DNA of 64,000 nucleotides from positions 1,104,798 to 1,168,797 of the forward strand of contig NZ_MVOI01000003.1 of NCBI RefSeq assembly GCF_002283555.1, written 5' to 3'. This document shows positions 34,296 to 43,353 of this stretch, piece after piece. Below the pieces are notes generated by a model that saw nothing but the letters and a program-made list of their open reading frames with translations, was not told the origin of the DNA and searched no databases. A program made the translations under genes and the position numbers. Position 1 is the stretch's first letter. The number at the start of each line of letters is the position of its first letter. This DNA comes from Rubrivirga sp. SAORIC476. GTDB lineage: Bacteria; Bacteroidota; Rhodothermia; Rhodothermales; Rubricoccaceae.

Positions 34296-35348
34296 TTAGC
34301 CGACCGGCTCGGCGCGCGTCAGCGTCGCCAGCACGGCCCGCCACTCCTCCCGCTCGGCGCGGCCCGGCTTCCGCTCCCCGAACACCTGGACGACGGCCTC
34401 GCCGCGGGCGTCGTACAGCTCCAGCGCCGTCACGTCGCCGTCCTCGGTCGGCTTCGTGACGATCCAGGCGTCCGCGATGGCGGTCTCGTCGAGGTGGAGG
34501 TTGAAGCCGGGGTCGAGCACGTTGTACCACGGCCCCCGCTCGACGAGCTTCGCGACCGGCCCGGTGTGGATCTGGACGCACCCGCGGTTGCCGACGAACA
34601 CCATGATCGGGACCTCGTCGGCGGCGGCGGCCTCCAGCGTCTGGCGGATGGCACCGGGCGCGACGCGCTCAGTGAACCGTCCCTCTGCGAGCCGCAGCGC
34701 CTGTGCCCGCCCGACGCGATGCCGCCCGAGGAGCTGGAAGAAGTCGTGGGTATCCTGCAGCTCCGCCCAGTCGGCCAGGAGCGCGTCGCGGTCGATCTCG
34801 GCGTCGGGGCGGTCGGCGGTCGGGGCCGGGCGCGGCTCCGTCTCCGGAGCCCCTGCCTCCGCCTCGGCGAACCGCTCGACGAGGGCGGCGAAGGCGTCGA
34901 GGTCGCTCTTGCGCGTGCAGAACACCTTGTGGACCGCGTCGCCGTGGGCGTCGAAGAACTGCAGGCTCCGGCGCAGGCCGTCGGCGCTGCCGTCCCAGGG
35001 CGTCGCGACGGCGTACGCGAACCGCCAGCGGCCGAGGAACAGCCGCAGGTCGATGTCCTTGCCCAGCACCTGGCCCATCCGGTGCGCCAGGCCCGTGTGC
35101 ACGTCGTCGTAGACGCCGGTCTTCTCGTGGACGCAGGCGTCGTTGCGCGTGAGCGCCATCACCGGCCCGAGCGCTTCGAGCGCGTGGAAGAGGTCCTCGA
35201 ACTCCGGGCGGAGCCGGGTCGCCGGGCCGTCGACGCCGGTCGCGACCAGGGCGGCCTCGTTGGTGTCCAGGTCCCGGGCGGCGGTGCGGATGCGGGTGGT
35301 GGGGTGCTCGGCGCGGAACGCCGCGTAGCGGTCTCGGAGGTCGGTCAT
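34296..35348 (-). CDS. hmuS: Hemin-degrading factor HmuS/HemS
   Basis: The 350-residue cytoplasmic protein belongs to the HemS/HmuS/ChuS family, which binds heme delivered by the ABC transporter and releases iron or passes heme on. It has the two structural repeats of the family, residues about 20-175 and 190-345. ALGPVMALTRNDACVHEKTGVY (about 60-81) and EVPIMVFVGNRGCVQIHTGPV (about 245-265) occupy equivalent places. WYNVLDPGFNLHLDE and KVFCTRKSDLDAFAALVERF are characteristic. The start overlaps the hmuV stop in ATGA, so it is the last gene of the hmu operon. Confidence 0.94.
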   Translation of the reverse strand: MTDLRDRYAAFRAEHPTTRIRTAARDLDTNEAALVATGVDGPATRLRPEFEDLFHALEALGPVMALTRNDACVHEKTGVYDDVHTGLAHRMGQVLGKDIDLRLFLGRWRFAYAVATPWDGSADGLRRSLQFFDAHGDAVHKVFCTRKSDLDAFAALVERFAEAEAGAPETEPRPAPTADRPDAEIDRDALLADWAELQDTHDFFQLLGRHRVGRAQALRLAEGRFTERVAPGAIRQTLEAAAADEVPIMVFVGNRGCVQIHTGPVAKLVERGPWYNVLDPGFNLHLDETAIADAWIVTKPTEDGDVTALELYDARGEAVVQVFGERKPGRAEREEWRAVLATLTRAEPVG

Positions 35349-36169
35349 GGGAGCGTGGGAAGCGTCAGGGGAACGAGGGGAAGGGCGCCGTCCGGCACGG
35401 GGACGACGAGCGGGCAGGCCGCGCACGGGTGGTCGGTCACGACGACCGTCATCCCGAAGGCGCGGGCGACGACGTCGGCGGTCAGAACCTCGCGGGGCGG
35501 GCCGCAGGCGACGAGGCGGCCGGCGGCGAGGACCGCCACCCGGTCGGCGTACTGGGCGGCGTGGTTGAGGTCGTGGAGGACGGCGAGCACGCCGACGCCC
35601 TCCGCCGCCCGGTCCCGGGCGGTTCGCAGGACCGCGTGCTGGTGGGCGATGTCGAGCGCGCTCGTGGGCTCGTCGAGCAGGAGGTAGCGCGTCTCGCCCG
35701 GGCCCGCCTCGGCGTCGAGCTGGGCGAGCGCCCGGGCGAGGTGGACCCGCTGCTGCTCCCCGCCGGAGAGCGTCTGGTAGCGGCGCGCGGCGAGGGCCTC
35801 GACCCCGCCGGCCCGCATGGCCCGGAAGGCCGCGTCGAGGTCGGCGGCCTGCCCGGCTCGGTGCGGCGTCCGCCCCAGGAGGACGACCTCCAGCACCGAA
35901 AAGTCGAACGGCAGCGTCGACGCCTGGGGCATCACGGCGCGCCGGAGCGCGAGCGTGCGCGGCTCGATCTCCGCCAGCGGCCGGCCCCCCAGCGTCGCGC
36001 CCCCGGTGGTGGGCGGGGTCTCCCCTGCGATCACGCGGAGCGCCGTCGTCTTGCCAGCCCCGTTGGGGCCGACGACGGCGAGCACCTCGCCGGGCCGCAC
36101 GTCGAGGGAGACGTCCGACAGGAGCGTCGCCTGGCCGACCCGGACCGTCGCGGAGGAGAGCGTGAGCAT
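35345..36169 (-). CDS. hmuV: Heme ABC transporter ATP-binding protein
   Basis: The 274-residue ATPase powers heme import with HmuU and HmuT. Walker A GPNGAGKTT lies at 34-42, the Q loop near VMPQAST, the ABC signature LSGGEQQRVHLA and Walker B YLLLDEPTSALD follow, and the switch His is in AVLHDLNHAAQYADR. Length is typical for the FecE/HmuV group. It lies three bases after hmuU and overlaps hmuS by four bases. Confidence 0.96.
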   Translation of the reverse strand: MLTLSSATVRVGQATLLSDVSLDVRPGEVLAVVGPNGAGKTTALRVIAGETPPTTGGATLGGRPLAEIEPRTLALRRAVMPQASTLPFDFSVLEVVLLGRTPHRAGQAADLDAAFRAMRAGGVEALAARRYQTLSGGEQQRVHLARALAQLDAEAGPGETRYLLLDEPTSALDIAHQHAVLRTARDRAAEGVGVLAVLHDLNHAAQYADRVAVLAAGRLVACGPPREVLTADVVARAFGMTVVVTDHPCAACPLVVPVPDGALPLVPLTLPTLP

Positions 36170-36172
36170 GAG

Positions 36173-37303
36173 TTAAAGGGCGGGCCGCTGGCGGAGCAGG
36201 AGCCACAGGAAGAAGGGCGCGCCGGCGAGGGCCGTCACGATGCCGATGGGGACCTCGACGGGCGCGAGGACGGTCCGCGCGAGCAGGTCCGCGGCGACGA
36301 GCAGGAGCGCGCCCGTGAGGGCGGAGGCGGGCAGCAGCGCCCGGTGGTCCGGCCCCAGCCCGAGGCGGACCAGGTGCGGCGCCACCAACCCGATGAACCC
36401 GACCAGTCCGGCCGCCGCCGTCGCCACGCCGACCGCCAGGGCCGAGCCGACCACGACGAGCCCCTTGACGCGCTCGGTGCGCACCCCGAGGTGGCCCGCC
36501 TCGGCCTCGCCGAGCAGGAGCGCGTTGAGCGGCCGCGCCAGGCGCGGCGCGGCCAGCACGACAGCGCCGATGAGCGGCGCCACGACGGCGAGCGTGCCCC
36601 ACGTCGCGCCGCCCAGGCTGCCGAGCGTCCAGAACGTCAGGTCCCGCAGCTGGCCGTCGTCGGCGAACAGGACCAGGACGCCGACGCCTGCCCCGCACAG
36701 CGCGTTGACCGCGATGCCGGCCAGCAGCATCGTCGCCACCGACGTGCGCCCGCCGCGCGTGGCGATCCGGTAGACCACGGCCGTCGTCGCGAGCCCGCCC
36801 GCGAACGCCGCCACGGCCACGAGCGCCGGCCCCAGCGCGAGCGCCGTCACGCCGACCGTCGAGGCGAGCACGATGGCCGTCGCCGCGCCCAGCGCCGCCC
36901 CACTCGACACGCCGACCAGGCCGGGATCGGCGAGCGGGTTGCGGAAGAGCCCCTGCATCAGCGCCCCGCTGACGGCCAGCCCGGCTCCGACGAGCACGCC
37001 GAGCAACACGCGCGGCAGCCGAATCGCCAACAGCACGGCCTCCTGCTGCGCCGTCCCGCCGGCCACGTCAAGGCCGAGCGCCCCGGCCAGCGCGGCCAGC
37101 ACCGCCGACGGCGGCACGCGGACGGCCCCGACGCCGACGGAGATCACGCACGCGACGACGAGCGCGGCGCTCAGCCCGCCCAGCGCGAGGCGCACCCGCC
37201 GCGCGCGGTGCTCGGCCGCGCGGGCGAGCGCCGCCGCGCCTTCGACGGGCGCCTCGTCCGAGGCGTGGTCGAACGCGGGGGCGAGGGAGGCCACGGCACT
37301 CAT
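36173..37303 (-). CDS. hmuU: Heme ABC transporter permease
   Basis: The 376-residue inner membrane protein is a FecCD/BtuC-type permease with about ten hydrophobic segments. The family signature RLPRVLLGVLVGAGLAVSGA (about 95-114) and MQGLFRNPLADPGLVGVSSGAALGA are clear. GFIGLVAPHLVRLGLGPDHRALLPAS near the C-terminus holds the coupling helix that contacts HmuV. An extra 40 residues at the N-terminus are polar. The start overlaps the stop of hmuT in a four-base junction. Confidence 0.95.
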   Translation of the reverse strand: MSAVASLAPAFDHASDEAPVEGAAALARAAEHRARRVRLALGGLSAALVVACVISVGVGAVRVPPSAVLAALAGALGLDVAGGTAQQEAVLLAIRLPRVLLGVLVGAGLAVSGALMQGLFRNPLADPGLVGVSSGAALGAATAIVLASTVGVTALALGPALVAVAAFAGGLATTAVVYRIATRGGRTSVATMLLAGIAVNALCGAGVGVLVLFADDGQLRDLTFWTLGSLGGATWGTLAVVAPLIGAVVLAAPRLARPLNALLLGEAEAGHLGVRTERVKGLVVVGSALAVGVATAAAGLVGFIGLVAPHLVRLGLGPDHRALLPASALTGALLLVAADLLARTVLAPVEVPIGIVTALAGAPFFLWLLLRQRPAL

Positions 37304-38235
37304 CGGCTCCCGGCGTCGGCCAGCGCCCGGGCCAGCTCGGCCACCCCCTCGCCGAACCGCGGTCCCAGGCCGAGCAGGAGCGCGTCGTCGACGGCGACCA
37401 CGCGGCGCGCGGCACCGGCCGGTGTCTGCGCCAGGCCGGGCTGCGCGAACAGGCCCTCCGCGCCGCCCAGGCTCTCCAGCCCGCGCGACGGGATCACGAC
37501 CACGTCCGGCTGGGCCGCGGCGACGGCCTCGGCCGTGAGCGGGACCGCGCCCTCGGCATCGGCCGCGTTCTCGGCGCCCGCCAGCCGGAGCACGACGTCG
37601 GCAGCCGTCCCGGTGCCGAACACCTGGACGAGCCCGGCGCCCCGCGCGTAGACGAACAGGACGCGGGGCGGCGTGGCCGGACGGAGCGCCTCAGCGTCGG
37701 CGAGCTGGCGGCGCATCCGGCCGACGAGCGAGTCCGCCTCGGCGGCGCGGCCGAGGACCCGGCCGAGCGCCTGCACGCGGGCGACCGCCTCCTCGACGGT
37801 GCTCGGCGTGGGCACGCGCACGACCGGCACGCCCGAGGCCTCGATCTGGCCCAGGACCGCCGGCGGCCCGGTCTCGTCGGACGCCAGCACCATCGTCGGC
37901 GTCAGGGACAGGACGCCCTCGGCCGAGGTCTGGCGGAAGTAGTTCAGCCGCGGCATCTCCAGCACCGCCGCCGGGTACAGGCTCGACTGGTCCGTCCCGA
38001 CGACGCGGTCCCCGAGGCCGAGGGCGTAGACGGTCTCGGTGATCGGTCCGCCCAGTACCACCACGCGCGAGGCGTCGAGCGACGCGGGGTCCACGTCGGC
38101 CAGCATCGGCGCGGCCAGCACGGACTCGCCGGCCGTCGTGTCGGGGGCCGGAGCGTCCGCGCGGTCCGGTGAGGAGGCCTCGCCGCACCCGACCAGCGGG
38201 GCGGCGAGGAGCAGGGTCAGGAGGAAGGCGCGCAT
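37300..38235 (-). CDS. hmuT: Heme-binding lipoprotein of the ABC transporter
   Basis: The 311-residue periplasmic-binding protein is lipid-anchored: lipobox LVGC with Cys17. It has the type III binding-protein layout of two lobes joined by a long helix: RVVVLGGPITETVYALGLGDRVVGTDQSS (first lobe), PTMVLASDETGPPAVLGQIEASGVPVVRV, then the linker helix and second lobe ending AELARALADAGSR. It hands heme from the outer membrane receptor to HmuU. The gene overlaps hmuY by one base and hmuU by four. Confidence 0.93.
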   Translation of the reverse strand: MRAFLLTLLLAAPLVGCGEASSPDRADAPAPDTTAGESVLAAPMLADVDPASLDASRVVVLGGPITETVYALGLGDRVVGTDQSSLYPAAVLEMPRLNYFRQTSAEGVLSLTPTMVLASDETGPPAVLGQIEASGVPVVRVPTPSTVEEAVARVQALGRVLGRAAEADSLVGRMRRQLADAEALRPATPPRVLFVYARGAGLVQVFGTGTAADVVLRLAGAENAADAEGAVPLTAEAVAAAQPDVVVIPSRGLESLGGAEGLFAQPGLAQTPAGAARRVVAVDDALLLGLGPRFGEGVAELARALADAGSR

Positions 38236-38948
38236 CAGTCCTCCGTCGTCTCGAATCCGCGCGAGCCGTCCGGCTGGACGACGTACTCGAACGTGTAGTA
38301 GCGGCTCGCGTCCGTCTGCGGGTTCGGCGTGGCCGGGTTGCCCTGGTAGTAGCTCAGGATGCGGACCTTGGCGTAGTCGCCGTCGCCCGTCGTCAGGACG
38401 ATCGTCCGGCCCGCGACCGGGACGATCAGGTTGGTCGCCGAGCTGTAGCTGTACCAGCCGTTGTCGGACCCGGTGCAGATCGCGTAGGGCGCGCCCGGGA
38501 AGGTGCCGCCGGGCGTCTCGACGGCGGGGCAGTTGGCGTTCGCTCCGTCCGCCGCGTAGCCCGTCGCCGGGGCCTCGGTGACGTCGGCGAAGGCCTCCGT
38601 GAGGACCTGGGCCGTGCCCCCGCCCGGCCCGCTCGTCCCGCCGTTGACGATGATCGTCGTGCCGCGGAAGCCGAGGTCCCAGGCGGTCCCGGTCGAGTCG
38701 GCGGCGCGCACGGCAGCGTCGGTCTCGGACGACGAGAGAACGATCTCGCCCGTGTCGAGGTCGAAGAGCGTGAACAGGTTGTTGGCGAGCGGGGCACCCG
38801 TGTTCGGGTCGCGACCCGAGGTCGGGTCGGCCTCCACGTCGGTGGCGGTCTGGACGTTGAGGGGCGTGGGCTCGGACTCCGGACCGGTGGAGTCGCAGGC
38901 CGAGAGGACGAGAGCGCCCGTGAGGGCGAGAAGCAAGAGGCGAGACAT
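38235..38948 (-). CDS. hmuY: HmuY-family heme-binding lipoprotein
   Basis: The 237-residue lipoprotein has lipobox LSAC (Cys18) followed by DSTGPESEPTPLN. HmuY proteins capture heme outside the cell and pass it to HmuR. The mature part is beta-rich, with family blocks LFDLDTGEIVLSSSETD, SGTAWDLGFRGTTIIVNGGTSGPG (about 88-111), GWYSYSSATNLIVPVAGRTIVLTTGDGDYAKVRILSYY and SRYYTFEYVVQPDGSR. The start gives the expected signal. It is encoded right after hmuR, as in known hmu operons. Confidence 0.9.
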   Translation of the reverse strand: MSRLLLLALTGALVLSACDSTGPESEPTPLNVQTATDVEADPTSGRDPNTGAPLANNLFTLFDLDTGEIVLSSSETDAAVRAADSTGTAWDLGFRGTTIIVNGGTSGPGGGTAQVLTEAFADVTEAPATGYAADGANANCPAVETPGGTFPGAPYAICTGSDNGWYSYSSATNLIVPVAGRTIVLTTGDGDYAKVRILSYYQGNPATPNPQTDASRYYTFEYVVQPDGSRGFETTED

Positions 38949-38980
38949 GAGAGAGCGCCAGCGGCGCGATTCGGGGGGAG

Positions 38981-41299
38981 TTAAAACGAGAGGCCGAGCG
39001 ACGCGAAGACGGTGCGCCCGGGCATGGAGGGGACGAGCGTGGCCCGCGTGACGTCGGCGAGGTTGTTGACCCCGAACTGAGCGTCGAGGCGGCCGACAGG
39101 GAGCGCGATGGTGCGCGTGAGGGTGAGGTCGAGGACCCCGTAGCCGGCGACGAACTCGTCGTCGCGGTTGGCGAGGCCGTTGCCGTCGAGGTCGCGGTAG
39201 CCGTAGCGGCTCCGCCAGCGGCCCCGCAGCGAGGCCGAGGCGGGCCCCCGCGTGAGCGTCGCACGGACCGTGGCCGCGTGCGGCGACCGCCCGAACAGCC
39301 CGCCGTAGTCCCCGACGCCGAGGCGCACCTCGCGCCCGTCGGGGTCACGACCGAAGACGGTCCCGGTGGCGAGGGCGTCCACGACGTCGCGGTCGCGGGC
39401 CTGGAGGAACTGGTAGCTCGCGGTCAGGTCGAGTCCCTCCGCCGGCCGGGCCGTGACCTGCGCGTCCAGCCCCCGCGTGACGATGCGGTCGAGGTTGAAG
39501 TAGCCGAAGACCGACTGCCCGTTCGTCTTCTGCGCGACCGGCTGGGTCTCGATCAAGTCCGACACCTCGTTCCAGAACCCGCCGAGTTCGACCGAGAGGC
39601 CCGGCACCACGTCGACCGAGACACCCGCGTTGAGCGCGACGGAGCTTTCCGCCTCGATGGCGCCGAGCGCCGACGGGTCGAGGAAGACCTGAGCGATCTG
39701 CCCCTGGGCCTGCAACTCCGCCACGCCCTCCGCCAGCCGCGTCGAGCCGAACACGCTGTAGCCGGCGGCAGCGTTCGTGAACGCGAGGTAGAGCTGGCGG
39801 AAGGCTGGGGCCTTGAAGCCGCTCCCCACGCTCGCCCGCAGCCGCACCGCCGGGCTCGGGCGGACGATGGCCGAGAGCTTCGGCGTCAGCCGCGCCGCGT
39901 AGTCCGTGTGGGCGTCGAACCGCGCGCTCGCGGTGACCGCCAGGAGGCGCGACGGGGCCCACTCGTGCTGGGCGAAGGCGTACCCCTGCTGCGCGCTCGG
40001 GGCCTGGCCCGAGGCATCCGGCGCGTACCGGTCGCCCGCCAACCGCTCGTCGATCACGCCGACGCCCGCGACGGTGAGGTGGCGGGCGCTCCACGCGGCG
40101 TCGACCTGGGCCTCGGCCTTCGCGTAGCGCTGGTCGAAGTCGTCGGCATAGCTCAGCGCGCCGTCGGACTGGCGGCGATGGCGCGTCTCGGTGGCGTAAC
40201 GCGCGCCGTAGAGCGTCGTCGTGAGGCGGAGGCGGTCGCCCAGCGGGACCGTCACCTCGGGATGGAGGCTCCAGTCGATCCGGCTCGCCGTGTCATCGTA
40301 GGGCACCTCGGCCCCGTCTTCGACCCCGGCGAACGCGCCCGCCTGGTCCTGAGCCGCCAGCCGGGCCCCGAGGCGCATCCGCGCCGCCCCCAGGTCGGCA
40401 CTCGCCCGGAGGTCGGCCGTCCAGTCGGTGAAGGCCGGGGTCGTCGGGCCGAAGGCGTCCGGCGTCAGGTCGTAGCCGTCCGACCCGTAGCGGTTGACGA
40501 GCGCGCGGGCTGCCCACCCACGCCGGCCGACGGCCACCTCGGCGGTCGCGTCGGACTGCCCGTACGACCCGGCGCGGAGCCGGACGCTGCCGGTCTCCAG
40601 GCCCGGTGCCGGGAGGTCGGTCACGAGGTTGACGACGCCCGCGAGGGCCTCGCTCCCATAGAGCGACGACGAGGGCCCCTCGACCACCTCCACCCGCGAC
40701 ACGCCCGCGACGGTCAGCCGGTCGAGGTCGAGCGTGCCGGCCGTCCGCCCGACGACTGGCTCGCCGTCGAGCAGCACGAGGGTGTAGTCGGACGCGAAGC
40801 CCTGCACCTGAAGCCCGGTCCCGTGGTCGTCGAACAGGAACAGCCCCGGCACCGCCTCCAGCACCTCCCCGAGGCGGATCGCCCCCTGCTGCCGCATCTC
40901 TGTCGCGTCGACGACGGTGGTAGGCACGGACACGTCTTCGAGCGCGCGGGCCGTCCGTGTGGCCGTCACCACCACCGTGCCCGTCTCGACCGGCGCCTCG
41001 TCGAGGCGGACCTCGACACGCTCGGTCTTTCCGGGCCGCACCTCGACGGCCACCTCCGCTGAGGCGAAGCCGACCGCCGAGACCGTCAGCACGAGGCGGC
41101 CCTCGGGGAGATCTGCGAGGGTGAACCGGCCGTCGCCGTCTGCGGCGGTGCCTCGGCTCTGCGCGACCAGCCAGACCGTCGCGCCCGGGATGGCCTGCCC
41201 GGTGGCCGAGGCCGTCACCCGCCCCTCCACCTGCCCGCGCGACTGCGCCGCGGCCGGAAGGCCAACGCTGATCAGGAGGACGGCGGCGAGGACGCGCAT
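38981..41299 (-). CDS. hmuR: TonB-dependent heme receptor
   Basis: The 772-residue outer membrane protein imports heme using TonB energy. After a signal peptide (MRVLAAVLLISVGLPAAAQ) comes a carboxypeptidase-like domain (about 22-100: GQVEGRVTASATGQAIPGATVWL), usual in Bacteroidota receptors. The plug domain has ALEDVSVPTTVVDATEMRQQGAIRLGEVLEAVPGLFLFD, and the beta barrel of about 22 strands ends in SLGLSF with terminal Phe. A TonB box lies before the plug. The start at 41299 was chosen for the signal peptide. It heads the operon hmuR-Y-T-U-V-S. Confidence 0.94.
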   Translation of the reverse strand: MRVLAAVLLISVGLPAAAQSRGQVEGRVTASATGQAIPGATVWLVAQSRGTAADGDGRFTLADLPEGRLVLTVSAVGFASAEVAVEVRPGKTERVEVRLDEAPVETGTVVVTATRTARALEDVSVPTTVVDATEMRQQGAIRLGEVLEAVPGLFLFDDHGTGLQVQGFASDYTLVLLDGEPVVGRTAGTLDLDRLTVAGVSRVEVVEGPSSSLYGSEALAGVVNLVTDLPAPGLETGSVRLRAGSYGQSDATAEVAVGRRGWAARALVNRYGSDGYDLTPDAFGPTTPAFTDWTADLRASADLGAARMRLGARLAAQDQAGAFAGVEDGAEVPYDDTASRIDWSLHPEVTVPLGDRLRLTTTLYGARYATETRHRRQSDGALSYADDFDQRYAKAEAQVDAAWSARHLTVAGVGVIDERLAGDRYAPDASGQAPSAQQGYAFAQHEWAPSRLLAVTASARFDAHTDYAARLTPKLSAIVRPSPAVRLRASVGSGFKAPAFRQLYLAFTNAAAGYSVFGSTRLAEGVAELQAQGQIAQVFLDPSALGAIEAESSVALNAGVSVDVVPGLSVELGGFWNEVSDLIETQPVAQKTNGQSVFGYFNLDRIVTRGLDAQVTARPAEGLDLTASYQFLQARDRDVVDALATGTVFGRDPDGREVRLGVGDYGGLFGRSPHAATVRATLTRGPASASLRGRWRSRYGYRDLDGNGLANRDDEFVAGYGVLDLTLTRTIALPVGRLDAQFGVNNLADVTRATLVPSMPGRTVFASLGLSF

Positions 41300-41323
41300 G
41301 AGGGAGTGGCTTGAGGCCCGGAT

Positions 41324-41367
41324 CACTATCTGGACTCAGTCTAAGTTTAGATCAGATCCAGATAGTG
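41324..41367 (-). promoter_or_regulatory. 44-bp palindrome upstream of hmu operon, likely iron or heme operator
   Basis: CACTATCTGGA at the left and TCCAGATAGTG at the right form perfect 11-bp arms. They share their centre (between 41345 and 41346) with an inner TCTAA/TTAGA. The palindrome lies 25-68 bases upstream of the hmuR start in an AT-rich island in otherwise GC-rich DNA. Such a site fits an operator for a Fur, DtxR or similar regulator, overlapping the promoter. The regulator is inferred. Confidence 0.6.
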
Positions 41368-41476
41368 TGCCTCCCTGAACTTCACGCACTCTGGATCGAC
41401 GAGTCCTTCGGGCACGACCCACCTCCTGCCCGCCTCTCAGGCCGCCCCTCCCTTCCCTCACCGACCAGACGCACGA

Positions 41477-41505
41477 AGGCCCGTCCGCACGGGGCAGACG
41501 GGCCT
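41477..41505 (-). terminator. Terminator hairpin of crtI
   Basis: AGGCCCGTC (41477-41485) pairs with GACGGGCCT (41497-41505), loop 11 bases. On the minus strand it is followed by only TTC, so the U tract is weak. Confidence 0.55.
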
Positions 41506-41533
41506 CCTATTCTCAGCGCCTCCCGAGAGAGCC

Positions 41534-43072
41534 TCAGCCGGCCACCAAGTCCTCGGGGTCGGGCACGACCGTGTCCAGCACACGAGCCGACGAGAGCACC
41601 CCCGGCATCCCCGCGCCCGGGTGCGTCCCCGCGCCGACGAGGTAGAGCCCGTCCACGTCCTCGCTGGCGTTGTGGGGGCGCATGTAGGCGCTCTGCATGA
41701 GTTGCGGCTCCAGCGAGAACGCGGCGCCCTTGACCGAGAGGTAGTCGTCGAGGAAGCCCTGCGGGGTGAGGGTCAGGCTGGCCGTCACGTGTTCGCTCAG
41801 GCCGGGCAGCACGGTCGCCTCCAGGTACGCCTCGACCTTCTGACGGTACACCTCGGTCTCCGTGGACCAGTCGGTGCCCGAGTCGAGGTGCGGGACCGGC
41901 GAGAGGACGTAGAACGTGTCGTGGCCCGCCGGCGCCATGCTGGGGTCCGTCGCCGTCGGGCGGTGGAGGTAGAGCGAGAAGTCGTCGGCCAGGACCTTCT
42001 TGTGGAAGATGTCGTCGAGGAGCGCCTTGTAGCGCTCGCCCAGCAGGATGGTGTGGTGGGCGACGTCGTCGTAGGTCTTGTCCGTCCCGAAGTACCAGAC
42101 GAAGAGGCTCATCGAGTGCTTGGCCTTCGCCAGCTTGGCATCGGTCCACGTGGTCCGGTGTTCCGGGGCGACCAGCTTCTGGTAGGTCCAGGCCGCGTCG
42201 GCGTTGGACACGACCACCTCCGCCTCGATGGACTCCCCGGACGCCAGGCGAACGCCCGTCGCCCGAGGCTTCCCCGCGCTCGCGTCGACGGTGATCTCCT
42301 CGACGGTCTCGCCGAGGCGGAGGGTGCCGCCGTGGCGCGCGAACAGGTCGGCCATCCCCGTCACGATGGCGCCGGTGCCGCCCATCGCATACCACACCCC
42401 CCAGTGGCGCTCCAAGTACGCGATGAGCGCGTAGATGCTCGTCGTCGAGAACGGGTTGCCGCCGACGAGCAACGGGTGGAAGCTGAACACCTTCCGCAGC
42501 CGACGGTCCTCGATGTACTTCGAGACGAGCCCGTAGACCGTCCGGTGGCTCTCCAGCGCCACCATGGACGGGATGATCTTGGCCATGTGTGCGGCCCGGT
42601 CGAACGGGACGTGGCCGAGTTCGAGGAAGCCGGTCTCGAAGATGGTCTCGCTCTTGGCCAGGAAACGGCGGTAGCCCGCCACGTCGGCCGGGTTGAACCG
42701 GGCGATCTCGGCCTCCATCGCATCCTGGTCGCCGGTGTAGTCGAACACGCTCCCATCGTCGAAGCGGATGCGGTAGAACGGCGTCGTGGGGACGAAGTCG
42801 AGGTGCGCCTCGCGCGACTCGTCGAACAGCGCCCACAGCTCGTCGAACAGGAACGGCGCCGTGATGAGCGTCGGCCCCATGTCGAAGGTGTAGTGCCCTG
42901 GCGTGCCGTCTGTGCCCGTTCCGGGGACGCGCTCGACACGCGCCCGCCCGCCCGGCTGGTCGAGGCGGTCGACGATGGTGACGCGGTAGCCGCGTGCGAG
43001 CAGGCGGAGGGCCGCCGCGAGCCCTCCGAAGCCCGCGCCGATGACGACGGCATCGGGCGCGTCGGGAGCCAC
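41534..43072 (-). CDS. crtI: CrtI-type carotenoid desaturase
   Basis: This is an FAD-dependent phytoene or related carotenoid desaturase of about 512 residues, acting at the membrane in carotenoid synthesis. The FAD-binding motif VVIGAGFGGLAAALRLLARG sits right after the chosen GTG start at 43072. TFDMGPTLITAPFLFDELWALF and PFYRIRFDDGSVFDYTGD follow. The C-terminal motif has LYLVGAGTHPGAGMPGVLSSA. An ATG at 43246 would add 58 residues unlike the family, and the AT-rich DNA between 43205 and 43240 looks like promoter. The exact step (phytoene desaturation or a later one) cannot be told. It is divergent from a LOV histidine kinase. Confidence 0.9.
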   Translation of the reverse strand: MAPDAPDAVVIGAGFGGLAAALRLLARGYRVTIVDRLDQPGGRARVERVPGTGTDGTPGHYTFDMGPTLITAPFLFDELWALFDESREAHLDFVPTTPFYRIRFDDGSVFDYTGDQDAMEAEIARFNPADVAGYRRFLAKSETIFETGFLELGHVPFDRAAHMAKIIPSMVALESHRTVYGLVSKYIEDRRLRKVFSFHPLLVGGNPFSTTSIYALIAYLERHWGVWYAMGGTGAIVTGMADLFARHGGTLRLGETVEEITVDASAGKPRATGVRLASGESIEAEVVVSNADAAWTYQKLVAPEHRTTWTDAKLAKAKHSMSLFVWYFGTDKTYDDVAHHTILLGERYKALLDDIFHKKVLADDFSLYLHRPTATDPSMAPAGHDTFYVLSPVPHLDSGTDWSTETEVYRQKVEAYLEATVLPGLSEHVTASLTLTPQGFLDDYLSVKGAAFSLEPQLMQSAYMRPHNASEDVDGLYLVGAGTHPGAGMPGVLSSARVLDTVVPDPEDLVAG

Positions 43073-43204
43073 CGGGACGGGCGGGCCCTCGGTGCGAAGG
43101 CGGGCGTCGGGGCGAACGGCGAGGCGGCGGATCCAGGACACGAAATCGGGTGGTGCGGGGCAGCCGAGTACCCGAGCCCTCGCGCCACCGTTCCACCTGG
43201 AATC

Positions 43205-43260
43205 CCCCCCGGGAACCATAGGGCAATACCTTATGTGCAAGAGCACCGCGCGACGCGCGG
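43205..43260. promoter_or_regulatory. Shared divergent promoter region of crtI and LOV kinase
   Basis: An AT-richer segment (CAATACCTTATGTGCAA at 43224-43240) lies next to a palindrome, CCGCGCG-A-CGCGCGG at 43246-43260. The position between two divergent genes suggests promoter plus operator. No clear -35/-10 pair with correct spacing was found. Confidence 0.4.
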
Positions 43261-43353
43261 ACTGGTCCCTGGATCTGACCCGCTAGCGCCCTGGACGCCC
43301 TCCCGCTCTCCGCTCTGCCCTTCCCCGCGCTCCGGCTCGATGCCGAGGGGTGC

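Noticed and set aside
43073-43246. N-terminal extension of CrtI from ATG 43246
   Set aside because: The added residues are not family-like and overlap an AT-rich putative promoter.
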